From Alteromonas halophila (lineage in GTDB: Bacteria > Pseudomonadota > Gammaproteobacteria > Enterobacterales > Alteromonadaceae), in assembly GCF_014651815.1 (NCBI RefSeq), contig NZ_BMXP01000004.1:62001-126000 (forward strand): 64,000 nucleotides of DNA, read 5' to 3'. Below the pieces are notes generated by a model. That model saw nothing but the letters and a program-made list of their open reading frames with translations, did not search any database and was not told where the DNA came from. Both the position numbers and the translations under genes were made by a program. Below, piece by piece: positions 8,146-16,469 of the stretch; position 1 is the stretch's first letter, and every line of letters begins with the position of its first letter.

Positions 8146-11100
8146 CTACTGTCCTTCGCGCTCAGTTTCCGTTTCCCAGCTACCGCGCTGGACCCGTTCG
8201 AACTTACCATAAATATCTTCGGCAAGGCAGGCAAAGTCAGAGCCACAGTCCTCTTCATTGCCATCCTCATCAGTTTTGATGACAGCAGACACACACTCTG
8301 TTCCCAGACAGACCACCGGTGACACAATTTCCTCGATCAGGATTTTAGTTTCGGGAGCAATACCGGTCTGTTTAAGTTCAGCGTATCTGTCCTCACTGTC
8401 CAGTCTGTCATTATTGTTGTTGTCATCCACGCTGTTGCCATTGAACATATTGACTAAATAGGCACGGCTGTTGCCGGTTGGTGGTGCGCAGGCACTGGTA
8501 CTGCTGGATGCCGGTATATAACTGGTAAAGAATATTTTGTAATCGATGATGAGCGGTGACGACAGGATCTTTTCGCCATCGGTCTCCATTTTCACAAGCC
8601 AGCCCTCTTTATTGGCCAGTGCGGCAGCCTCGACACCCCGCTCGGTTTCTGTGCCCTGCGTTAGCAGATGATTAGTAGCATCATACATGTCGCTTTCTGT
8701 AGTGCCCGTATTAAACGTGTAGTGGCCATTTTCATCTATGTTAAACACGCCTTTGTCTTTGAGCATGTAAAAGCGGTCATCCACCACAGTATCAAGCGGC
8801 GAAGCTCGCCAGCCACTACCAATAGCCACGCCGTAAAATACCTGATCTCCCAGCGCGACCTCAGTCACGTCCGCACCATAAAAGAAGCGGCGGTTTGATT
8901 CAGGTGTATCACCGCCAAAATCAGCCAGCCGCGCACCTTTAACAAAATCATCGCCTGACTCACCGTTGTAGATATCAAGACGGAACAACTGGCCACCCAT
9001 ATCCGCCACATACATGTGATCGGCGAAGCCATCATTGTTGCGATCTATAACTGAAATACGACCTGGGATACTGTACTGCATCTGGCTAAGGTTAAGATCC
9101 GCATCAGCATTACTGGCTTTCCACAGCAGCTCGCCGTTGTCAGCATCAAACATAAACACCGCATTGCCGACACTGTCCGGACTACGCTCAGTCTTAGTGT
9201 CCTGGTCGTCATCGTAGCCACCGCCAACAATCATGACATTTTTCACCGTGCCACCAATGCGCACTTTAGTCAGCGTTGGCCGCGACCAGGTCTGCCCCAT
9301 TTCTTCCAGCCCGGTAGTTCCGCCATCGATGGTATACACCAGCTTTGGCGATGTCTTAGCGGTTACATCAAAAACGTAGTAGTTGTCACCCCCACGGCGC
9401 ATTCCCAGATACAGGTAGATCTTGCCGTCAAACTGACGCAGCACCATGTCGCCATCCAGACCATAAATATGGTCAAAGCTGGAAATATCCTGATAAAAGT
9501 CGTGCAGGTTGCCCAACAGCGAGCGAGGCATTACTGCAAAGTTCTCTTCTCCGGTTTCGGCATCAAACGAATGCAACATGCCATGATTCGTAGCGACGAA
9601 AATTGCAGAGTCAGTATTGCTGTAGTTAACAATGACAGGCTGAGAATGGATTGGATCGCCCATCTGATAACGCACATCGTCAATATTGCCATCGCCATCC
9701 GCATCTTTGATGTCTACGCCCCGGGTCCACTTCAGCACGGCATCGCGGATCGCATCCGCATCCGGGTTTCCTTCCAGACCAAGATCGCCTGTGGTAATGG
9801 ATGAATTACTCTCATGTAACTGATTCGAACTGGACGCAATGGTGCCGGGTGAGTCAAACACATAAAGGTTTCGGTTGGCATCCAGCTGACTTGCGGCGCC
9901 ACCGTCACGAACCTGATTTCCGTCCGCAAGGACCGACCAGTAGCTGTGCGCGCCTTCGGCAAAGAAGCCGGTAATGTTATCCACTGCATCCAGGCCGTTC
10001 TGATCGCGCACCACATCACCATCAAGTTTGTACTTCTTGAGGTTTCCTGGCCAGATAGCGCCCTCAGCAGGCTTGAATAACGCAAAGTAAAGATCATCTT
10101 TATGCGTCAGCCGGTTAAGCTGGTTAACCGCAACCCCCGGTGATACAAACGTGGCATTGATATCCTTTACAGAGCGTAAAATAGTCTGGAAGGCTTCCAG
10201 CAGGTCGGTGCTGTTATCGGCCTGATAAAAACCACCTCCGCTTTGCACTGCCAGCTGATTAAGGAAATTATTAGCTGTGCTGTTGGCTGCAAACCCAATG
10301 GTATGGGTAATGAGCCGGCGATCGATCACGGACGTTTCTTTTTTACTCAGGTTTTTCACCAAATCCAGGCCACATTTTTCACCACCATTGCCCGTGCACT
10401 GTTTAGACAGCATACTTTCAATCTCATCGACACTGTGATTGTTGTTGGCCTCTCCATCAGACAGCAACACGATATGGTTATTGGTCTGACACTGCAGATC
10501 CGTAATCGGCGAAATATACCTTGCCCCTTCCGGAATATATTCATCGGTACAGTCACGGCTGGACAGATTATCTTCGGTACAGCCATAGGGGCGTACCGCA
10601 TCGCTACCCGTATACGACGCGCGATGACTCACCCGCGTATTCCGTCTGACAGTATCAGATACATAGTAGTTACCCCGGGTCAGCCCGTAGTCCACCTCCA
10701 GTCCACCATAGTAATTCGTTGCCTCATACAGGGTATCAACAATCGGTGTGAGACCACTGGCATTAAGTTCATCGACTTTACTGATCAGGTGTTCGCGCAC
10801 GGTCGCGGAGACGCCGGGCGTGGCATTACCCTGGAATTTTACCACCAGACGTGGCGCGCTTGACGGACGCCCGTTGTAGGAGTATGCGCCGCGCACACCG
10901 TCAAAATCACTGAGCACAAACGCCAGTGAATTGCCAGGCGACCAGCCCGGACGGTTAATGATCTGGCTGAGAATACTCGTCACATCCGGCGACTGGACAT
11001 CATAATTGCGGTAAAACGCCGGCATGTTCCAGGTAAACCCGGACGTTTTGGGTAAGTTTCTGACGTCATAACGTCGGTGTGGATGGAAATCATCGGCATC

Positions 11101-12222
11101 ATCGGTGGCCACGCCACGTATACGCATCGATGCGCTCCGCCAGCGATCGGTATCATAGGCTGTAAATTCCAGATAAGCCTCACTGATCACGGCGCCCTGC
11201 GGGATATTCACGTCATTAAAACGAAAGCCAATATAATCGTTGTAGTCGTCATTCAACGTTAGCTCAGAGCCGGTTGAATCATAGCCATTACCGCGCTCTT
11301 CTACGTTATCTTTGCTCGAGCCCACCTGATACACGGCTTCACCACTGATACAGCCGGTAGCGGTGGTCTCATCGTAGGTTACCACCAGTTGCGGCGAGCC
11401 ACTGCGTCCGCGGTCATAACTTCTTGCCTCGCGGCCACTGGCACTGTCGCTGCTGTTCCCTTCCATCAGGATATTCAGATCCTGACCACCGCACCAGCCA
11501 TCCTGATCAACCAGTTCCTGAACCACCGCGGAGATATCAGGCGTGGTCACCACCTCATCGGTACCAGGGAAACTGTTGTCACTGTCCCAGCGGACTTCAT
11601 TCACGGTTGTATCACGCGACGACAAATCATTGCTGCCAGAAGAAAATGCTGAGGCGTCAGGGGTTAGTTCTCCTTTAATCGTGAGTTCAGTATTGGCAAT
11701 GTTATAACGGCTTGCCGTTAACCGAATATACGCACTGGTGATGGTTGCGCCCTGAGGAATATTCATCTCGGTGAAGCGCATCCCGGATACCACCGTGCTG
11801 GTACCGCTACTTAATACCAGGTTATCAGAGCTGGTATTTACACTGCCATTAATCTCATAGGCATCGTCATCGCCGTCGGATGTCGAGGTAATTAACTCTG
11901 GGCTGATGGACTCATCAATCCCCCGCACCGGAAACAGCACAGGCCCGCCGTAATCAGAGAAGCGCATTAAGCCGGCATTGATATTGGTCGCAGAGCCTAA
12001 TGCTTCTTTTAGGGCATTTTTTACCCGTAGCATCCGTGATTCGTCGGTACCGTCAGTACTGCCCATACTGCCGGATGTATCCATAATGAATAACACGTTG
12101 GGGTTATAGGTAACGGCCTGTGACGAGGTCCCCAGATAGATATCCAGATCATCACCAAAAGCGGACCAGCCAATACAGGAAAACAGCATAGTTGAAAAGA
12201 ACCAGGCGGTGAGACGTTTCAT
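8146..12222 (-). CDS. pilY1: type IV pilus tip adhesin / assembly factor PilY1
   Basis: 1358 residues from the ATG at 12222, which has GGGGGAA upstream and begins a signal peptide (MKRLTAWFFSTMLF...GWSAFG). The frame is open 36 codons further, but that would run deep into pilX. Domains in order: a von Willebrand A fold opening with the metal site DTSGSMGS (Asp48), two tandem beta-sandwich modules inserted into it (coded roughly 11850-11340 and 11330-10840), the rest of the vWA fold (LSDGEANNN), and a C-terminal PilC/PilY1 beta-propeller (ATNHGMLHSFDAETGEE). Calcium-type Asp loops include DADGDGNIDD and DRNNDGFAD. PilY1 sits at the pilus tip and governs extension, adhesion and surface sensing. 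Confidence 0.93.
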   Translation of the reverse strand: MKRLTAWFFSTMLFSCIGWSAFGDDLDIYLGTSSQAVTYNPNVLFIMDTSGSMGSTDGTDESRMLRVKNALKEALGSATNINAGLMRFSDYGGPVLFPVRGIDESISPELITSTSDGDDDAYEINGSVNTSSDNLVLSSGTSTVVSGMRFTEMNIPQGATITSAYIRLTASRYNIANTELTIKGELTPDASAFSSGSNDLSSRDTTVNEVRWDSDNSFPGTDEVVTTPDISAVVQELVDQDGWCGGQDLNILMEGNSSDSASGREARSYDRGRSGSPQLVVTYDETTATGCISGEAVYQVGSSKDNVEERGNGYDSTGSELTLNDDYNDYIGFRFNDVNIPQGAVISEAYLEFTAYDTDRWRSASMRIRGVATDDADDFHPHRRYDVRNLPKTSGFTWNMPAFYRNYDVQSPDVTSILSQIINRPGWSPGNSLAFVLSDFDGVRGAYSYNGRPSSAPRLVVKFQGNATPGVSATVREHLISKVDELNASGLTPIVDTLYEATNYYGGLEVDYGLTRGNYYVSDTVRRNTRVSHRASYTGSDAVRPYGCTEDNLSSRDCTDEYIPEGARYISPITDLQCQTNNHIVLLSDGEANNNHSVDEIESMLSKQCTGNGGEKCGLDLVKNLSKKETSVIDRRLITHTIGFAANSTANNFLNQLAVQSGGGFYQADNSTDLLEAFQTILRSVKDINATFVSPGVAVNQLNRLTHKDDLYFALFKPAEGAIWPGNLKKYKLDGDVVRDQNGLDAVDNITGFFAEGAHSYWSVLADGNQVRDGGAASQLDANRNLYVFDSPGTIASSSNQLHESNSSITTGDLGLEGNPDADAIRDAVLKWTRGVDIKDADGDGNIDDVRYQMGDPIHSQPVIVNYSNTDSAIFVATNHGMLHSFDAETGEENFAVMPRSLLGNLHDFYQDISSFDHIYGLDGDMVLRQFDGKIYLYLGMRRGGDNYYVFDVTAKTSPKLVYTIDGGTTGLEEMGQTWSRPTLTKVRIGGTVKNVMIVGGGYDDDQDTKTERSPDSVGNAVFMFDADNGELLWKASNADADLNLSQMQYSIPGRISVIDRNNDGFADHMYVADMGGQLFRLDIYNGESGDDFVKGARLADFGGDTPESNRRFFYGADVTEVALGDQVFYGVAIGSGWRASPLDTVVDDRFYMLKDKGVFNIDENGHYTFNTGTTESDMYDATNHLLTQGTETERGVEAAALANKEGWLVKMETDGEKILSSPLIIDYKIFFTSYIPASSSTSACAPPTGNSRAYLVNMFNGNSVDDNNNNDRLDSEDRYAELKQTGIAPETKILIEEIVSPVVCLGTECVSAVIKTDEDGNEEDCGSDFACLAEDIYGKFERVQRGSWETETEREGQ

Positions 12223-12232
12223 TACTTCCCCC

Positions 12233-12796
12233 TTACTGCGATGCGGGTGCAAGCACGGCAGCCGAGAGTGTGTTTGCGACGACTGTTGGACTACTTTCGA
12301 CACTGCCACACCCTCGAATAATAAATACATGGCAGTTTACGTTACTGCCGCCAATCACATTGCTTGAACCCCGACAGGCCTGCTCCCGGACAAATGCGGT
12401 CCGTGACCAGCTGTTTGTCGCGGGCTCACTTTGGTATTGCCCTGTACTGACGTGCCGGCTACCGGTTTCCAAAACATCACTGGTCATCTGACGATTGGTC
12501 CAGTTGGCATCTTCAAAACAACTCAGGGTGTCCGCTGCAGGATCGAACACGTTACCCTGCCTGGCTTCTGACAGCGGATCGGTTAACGTATCATCGGCCA
12601 GCAAGACTTCATCTTCAGACTCGAAAAACACCCCCGCTATTGCTGATTCAGCGGCGTCAAATGCCATGCCTGACTGCTGCATCGACACGGCCATTTTTGA
12701 CTGTGACAAACTACTTGAAACCGCACTCACGCCTAAGATTGTGAGTGACAGTAAAATCAGTAGTGCCAGTACCATGACCAGACCTTGTTGTTTCAT
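12233..12796 (-). CDS. pilX: minor pilin PilX
   Basis: 187 residues starting MKQQG/LVMVLALLILLSLTILGVSAV, the usual PilX leader and helix without Glu at +5, followed by SKMAVSMQQSGMAFDAAESAIAG, the conserved PilX_N region. It is a minor subunit of the type IV pilus priming complex with PilV, PilW, PilE and PilY1. It overlaps the end of pilW by four bases, and pilY1 begins 11 bases after its stop. Cysteines in the C-terminal part (REQACRGSSN, VNCHVFIIRGCG) could form disulfides in the periplasm. Confidence 0.9.
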   Translation of the reverse strand: MKQQGLVMVLALLILLSLTILGVSAVSSSLSQSKMAVSMQQSGMAFDAAESAIAGVFFESEDEVLLADDTLTDPLSEARQGNVFDPAADTLSCFEDANWTNRQMTSDVLETGSRHVSTGQYQSEPATNSWSRTAFVREQACRGSSNVIGGSNVNCHVFIIRGCGSVESSPTVVANTLSAAVLAPASQ

Positions 12797-13638
12797 CGTG
12801 AACTCCTGACAAAATTCTTCATATTGCGAAGCGCCAGTGTTTTGGTAAACACCTGGTAGTAGTGGCGGTTATCCATAGTAACGGCGTCTTCATTAAGCAC
12901 CGCAAAGCGCGGGGTGGCCGTTTGTACAACCTGGTTTTCATAGCTTCGTAACAAAAGCCCCCAGCGCAACGCAACGACCTGCTGATTATTCGCCCTGAGT
13001 CCCTCCAGATCGTTCGCCGTAACATAACTGATCGCCTGCCCGGTTGAATTCTCTGCTTCATCACTTATTCCATACTGCACCTGGAAACTGACCACATTAT
13101 CCAGCAACGTTACCGTCTTCGCCGATACCGCGGAGGCTTTCAGGCCGCGCAACACGCGCCCGTCATATCCGGTGCATTTGAGTTTGCTGTCACTGACAAA
13201 ATAGTGATTAACCACATGAAACTCTTCATCGTCCACATAGCCATGGTTGCTGCCGGTACAATCCTGAGAGTCCAGCATGCTTACTACCAGTGTGTCATGG
13301 CCGGTGCTGCCTTCCTGCGTACTGCCAAGGGTCGTGTCATTGGCCATGTCACCAATCAGGACTATGGGGTGGTTTTCAACATATGCCGCTTCAGAGACCA
13401 CATCGACGCTGTTATCTATGGTGGCAGAAACCGTGTCATAGCGGCCTACCTCTACCAGTTCCCGGCTTAGACGGGTCATTATAAACCGGCCAGACTCCTG
13501 CACCTGCGCCACCGCCTGATTCAGAGAGTTGGTCACACGGCTGCTTACCAGCACCTGAATCACGGCGCCAGTGATAATGGTGCCGAGTAACAGCGATATC
13601 ATCAGCTCAACTAACGAGAAACCCTGCTGCCTGCTCAT
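12793..13638 (-). CDS. pilW: minor pilin PilW
   Basis: 281 residues with MSRQQG/FSLVELMISLLLGTIITGAV, a full prepilin signal with Glu at +5, then QVQESGRFIMTRLSRELVEVGRYD, typical of PilW. The C-terminal half ends VFTKTLALRNMKNF. PilW is a minor pilin that links the PilX-PilV-PilY1 tip to the main shaft. Four-base overlaps with pilV upstream (13635-13638) and pilX downstream (12793-12796) mark a tightly coupled operon. Length and motifs are normal for the family. Confidence 0.9.
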   Translation of the reverse strand: MSRQQGFSLVELMISLLLGTIITGAVIQVLVSSRVTNSLNQAVAQVQESGRFIMTRLSRELVEVGRYDTVSATIDNSVDVVSEAAYVENHPIVLIGDMANDTTLGSTQEGSTGHDTLVVSMLDSQDCTGSNHGYVDDEEFHVVNHYFVSDSKLKCTGYDGRVLRGLKASAVSAKTVTLLDNVVSFQVQYGISDEAENSTGQAISYVTANDLEGLRANNQQVVALRWGLLLRSYENQVVQTATPRFAVLNEDAVTMDNRHYYQVFTKTLALRNMKNFVRSSR

Positions 13639-14303
13639 AAAGTGATGTCCTTATACACACAGGCGAGAGGCTCATCACTGTCTTCATTGCAGCGTTCATT
13701 TAATGTGTACTTCTGATTCCCACTGGAATTGATTGGCCAGGTCAGCTTAATACTCAGCCTGGAACCTGCACTGCAGGTATCGGCATCACCGCCGATGGCA
13801 TCAGTACAACCCACCGACAAGCGGGTATTGGGATTGGTTTGCACAGCAGAACAGGACAGCGCCCAGCCATCGTAGGCAGCGATTTGCGCTTCTGTACATT
13901 CACTGCCTTCACAGTTCGGTATGTCCGCCGGGCGACTTAAACAGTAACACTGATACGCGGTACCACCGCCAGTACAGCTCAGGTCCTCAAAATTGTAATT
14001 ATCAGCTGTAAAATAACGGTTATTTGCGACCATGCCATCGCCGACCACAGGGGGGCGCGCTGCAGTGCGCAACCGCTCAGCCACCTGTGCAGCAACCAGT
14101 TCTGCCTGAGTACGGTTTATCGCATCTTTATTGGCAAAGGATCCCGTAAACTGCAGCGCAGCAACACCCAGTAAGCCGATCGACAGAATAAACAGGGTAA
14201 CCAGGATTTCTATAAGGCCTACCCCTGCCTGTCGTCTCAGCGACACTGGATAGCTGATTGTGCGCGTTTGTGACACCACGTCTGACCGCCCTTTACGTAT
14301 CAT
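13635..14303 (-). CDS. pilV: minor pilin PilV
   Basis: 222 residues. The prepilin signal is RRQAG/VGLIEILVTLFILSIGLLGVAALQ, with Glu at +5. The ATG at 14303 gives a long leader of about 28 residues with no clear ribosome site. A pair of GTG codons at residues 9-10, preceded by a GGGCGG stretch, may be the true start, giving a normal-length leader. The C-terminal domain contains several Cys (LSCTGGGTAYQCYCLS and others). It is the first gene of the pilVWXY1E operon, and fimT/fimU is not found upstream in this orientation. Confidence 0.88.
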   Translation of the reverse strand: MIRKGRSDVVSQTRTISYPVSLRRQAGVGLIEILVTLFILSIGLLGVAALQFTGSFANKDAINRTQAELVAAQVAERLRTAARPPVVGDGMVANNRYFTADNYNFEDLSCTGGGTAYQCYCLSRPADIPNCEGSECTEAQIAAYDGWALSCSAVQTNPNTRLSVGCTDAIGGDADTCSAGSRLSIKLTWPINSSGNQKYTLNERCNEDSDEPLACVYKDITL

Positions 14304-14342
14304 CCGACATATTTATCGGAGCGATTGAAAGTTATCTTAACT

Positions 14343-14372
14343 ACTATAGTAAGCGAAAACTCTCTTGTTCAA
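14343..14372 (-). promoter_or_regulatory. candidate sigma-70 promoter of the pilV-pilE operon
   Basis: Reading leftward, TTGAAC (14372-14367), 18 bases, then TATAGT (14348-14343). It lies about 40 bases before the annotated pilV start, in an otherwise empty 226-base gap after ispH. Inference from consensus only. Confidence 0.45.
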
Positions 14373-14529
14373 CGTATCCGTAGTGATTAAAACGTATGAT
14401 TCGTTCATGAAATGGGTGTCGCTTATACGTGTGGGAGTAACGCATAAGCAACATTAAAGGAGGGGAGTTGTTTACGGAGCCTGACGTTTCATCCCGGACG
14501 ACATCGTTCCGTAATGACGAATTTCAGCG

Positions 14530-15477
14530 TTACCGGGCAACCGTGGCGATGCGCAGCTCTTTTGGCACGGCAAACTCAATGTTTTCTTCCCGGCCTGGTC
14601 GCTCACTGGCTTTCACTGCGCCCCACTCAAGCAGCTTGTCGACCACCCCCTGTACGAGGATCTCAGGTGCCGATGCGCCTGCTGTTACACCAACATGTTC
14701 AGCATTATCAAACCACTGGCGCTGTATACAGTTTGCATCAGCGATCAAATACGCTTTGGCGCCAACTTTTTCAGCCAGCTCACGCAACCGATTGGAATTT
14801 GAACTGTTCTGAGCCCCTACCACCAACAGGACGTCGCAGTCCTCTGACAGCGCTCGCACGGCATCCTGACGATTTTGCGTGGCATAACAGATATCATCCT
14901 TGCGAGGTCCCTGGATCGCTGGAAAGCGCGCCCGCAGGGCATCAATGACCCCTGCCGTATCATCAACAGACAGGGTTGTCTGGCTGCAGTAATAGAGTTG
15001 TTCGGGGTTCTTCACCTCAAGTGTGTCGACATCATTTTCGGACTCCACCAGGTAAATGCCACCTTGCGGATTACTGTACTGGCCCATGGTACCTTCAACT
15101 TCGGGGTGACCGGCATGCCCAATCAAAATACACTCTGTGCCCATCTTACTGGCCCGGGTCACTTCCATATGAACTTTAGTAACCAGCGGGCAGGTTGCAT
15201 CAAATACCTTCAGTCCTCGGGACTGTGCTTCTCGTCTGACAGCCTGAGAAACACCGTGAGCTGAAAATATAACAATGCTGTCATCCGGTACTTCATGCAG
15301 TTCATCCACAAACAGCGCGCCACGCTCTTTAAGTCCTTCAACCACAAAACGGTTGTGCACAACTTCGTGGCGCACATAAATAGGGGGATCGAACATCTCC
15401 AGAGCACGCTCGACGATAGTGATTGCGCGATCGACGCCCGCACAAAACCCGCGTGGATTCGCCAGATGAATTTGCAT
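14530..15477 (-). CDS. ispH: 4-hydroxy-3-methylbut-2-enyl diphosphate reductase IspH
   Basis: 315 residues from the ATG at 15477, which has AAGGGGG upstream. The frame runs 18 codons further into fkpB but that start is not needed. Three iron-sulfur cysteines are visible: in PRGFCAG (Cys12), [11 protein letters not shown], and [11 protein letters not shown]. IspH carries out the last step of the methylerythritol phosphate pathway, reducing HMBPP to isopentenyl and dimethylallyl diphosphates in the cytoplasm. It follows fkpB by one base in the ileS-lspA-fkpB-ispH block, the standard gammaproteobacterial order. A 226-base gap then separates it from pilV. Confidence 0.97.
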   Translation of the reverse strand: MQIHLANPRGFCAGVDRAITIVERALEMFDPPIYVRHEVVHNRFVVEGLKERGALFVDELHEVPDDSIVIFSAHGVSQAVRREAQSRGLKVFDATCPLVTKVHMEVTRASKMGTECILIGHAGHPEVEGTMGQYSNPQGGIYLVESENDVDTLEVKNPEQLYYCSQTTLSVDDTAGVIDALRARFPAIQGPRKDDICYATQNRQDAVRALSEDCDVLLVVGAQNSSNSNRLRELAEKVGAKAYLIADANCIQRQWFDNAEHVGVTAGASAPEILVQGVVDKLLEWGAVKASERPGREENIEFAVPKELRIATVAR

Positions 15478-15478
15478 A

Positions 15479-15943
15479 TTAGCCCCCTTGCTGTGTTTTG
15501 GCTGGCAGAACGTTGATAATTTCAACATCAAATATCACGGTTTGGCCAGCCAGCGGATGATTAAAATCCACTGTCACGGAGTCACCCGCGACGCTCCGTA
15601 TAATGCCCGGAACCTCACTGCCATCCGGCTGAGAAAAGGCCAGGATCATGCCCTCTTCAATACTCAGTTCGCTGCTAAAGCGGCTGCGATCCATATAATG
15701 CACGTTATTCGGATCAGGACGTCCGAAAGCTTCTTCTGCTGCCAGCGTAAACGCCTTTTTGTCCCCTTTGGCAAGGCCCAGTAAACAGGCTTCAAAGTTT
15801 GGCGTAAGACTGCCGTCACCAATGACCAGTTTAGCCGGCCGGTTGTTGACCCGCGTACTGTCAGCCGCGGAGCCGTCCTCAAGTTTCAGATCAAAGTGCA
15901 GAATCACTTCGCAGTTTTCACCAATTTCGCGGCGTTCGGTCAT
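15479..15943 (-). CDS. fkpB: FKBP-type peptidyl-prolyl isomerase FkpB (SlpA)
   Basis: 154 residues from the ATG at 15943 (AGGCAG upstream), which gives the usual N-terminus; the frame is open 14 codons further. It has the FKBP pattern with an inserted domain, [21 protein letters not shown], a metal-free short tail, and the closing [18 protein letters not shown]. It is a cytosolic prolyl isomerase with weak chaperone activity, named SlpA in E. coli. It is placed between lspA and ispH as in most gammaproteobacteria. It is distinguished from the slyD product at 2.5 kb by the lack of a His-rich tail. Confidence 0.93.
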   Translation of the reverse strand: MTERREIGENCEVILHFDLKLEDGSAADSTRVNNRPAKLVIGDGSLTPNFEACLLGLAKGDKKAFTLAAEEAFGRPDPNNVHYMDRSRFSSELSIEEGMILAFSQPDGSEVPGIIRSVAGDSVTVDFNHPLAGQTVIFDVEIINVLPAKTQQGG

Positions 15944-15956
15944 ACTACTGCCTCGT

Positions 15957-16469
15957 TTATTTATCTGGTTTTGATGCTTTAGCATCTTCTTCTGGCCTGA
16001 CTATCATATCAATAATCAATAACGCGGCGCCGATGAAAATTGCACAGTCGGCGATATTGAATGCCGGCCAGTGCCACTGTCCAATATAAAAATCCAAAAA
16101 ATCGATAACATAACCGTGCACTAACCGGTCATAGACATTACCGATTGCGCCGCCGAGAATACACGAAAACGCGACAGGCAATCTTACCTGATGCCGGGGC
16201 GTTTGCCTGAGCCACCACAGGATCATCACGCTCACCACCAGCGCGATGACGGTAAAGAACCAGCGCTGCCAGCCGCCTGCGCCATGCAAAAAGCTAAATG
16301 CAGCACCGTAGTTATGCACATAGGTCAGATTAAACGACGGCAGGACCTGGACCGACTGATACAAATCCATCGCGGCCACAACGGCATGCTTGCTCCACTG
16401 ATCCAGTATGATAATGACCAGGCTAATCCATAAAAAACGAAGCCCGGTACGTTTCAGGATATCAGGCAT
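15957..16469 (-). CDS. lspA: lipoprotein signal peptidase LspA
   Basis: 170 residues from the ATG at 16469; a GTG at 16490 in the same frame is possible but overlaps ileS by 29 instead of 8 bases. It has four hydrophobic segments and both catalytic aspartates: Asp in [15 protein letters not shown] and Asp in FNIADCAIF. LspA cleaves the signal peptide of diacylglyceryl-prolipoproteins in the inner membrane. It follows ileS with an overlap and precedes fkpB by 13 bases. The C-terminal [12 protein letters not shown] is a short charged cytoplasmic tail. Confidence 0.95.
   Translation of the reverse strand: MPDILKRTGLRFLWISLVIIILDQWSKHAVVAAMDLYQSVQVLPSFNLTYVHNYGAAFSFLHGAGGWQRWFFTVIALVVSVMILWWLRQTPRHQVRLPVAFSCILGGAIGNVYDRLVHGYVIDFLDFYIGQWHWPAFNIADCAIFIGAALLIIDMIVRPEEDAKASKPDK

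Noticed and set aside
10243-10863. A 206-codon + strand frame inside pilY1
   Set aside because: Antisense to a coding region with clear motifs; composition is low-complexity and unlike a real protein.
14448-14812. A very strong ribosome-site-like AAAGGAGGGGAG followed by a TTG start reading rightward
   Set aside because: The frame would run antisense through the end of ispH and encodes nothing recognisable. The purine run lies in the gap before pilV and may be chance, though it is the one shadow with a good start signal.
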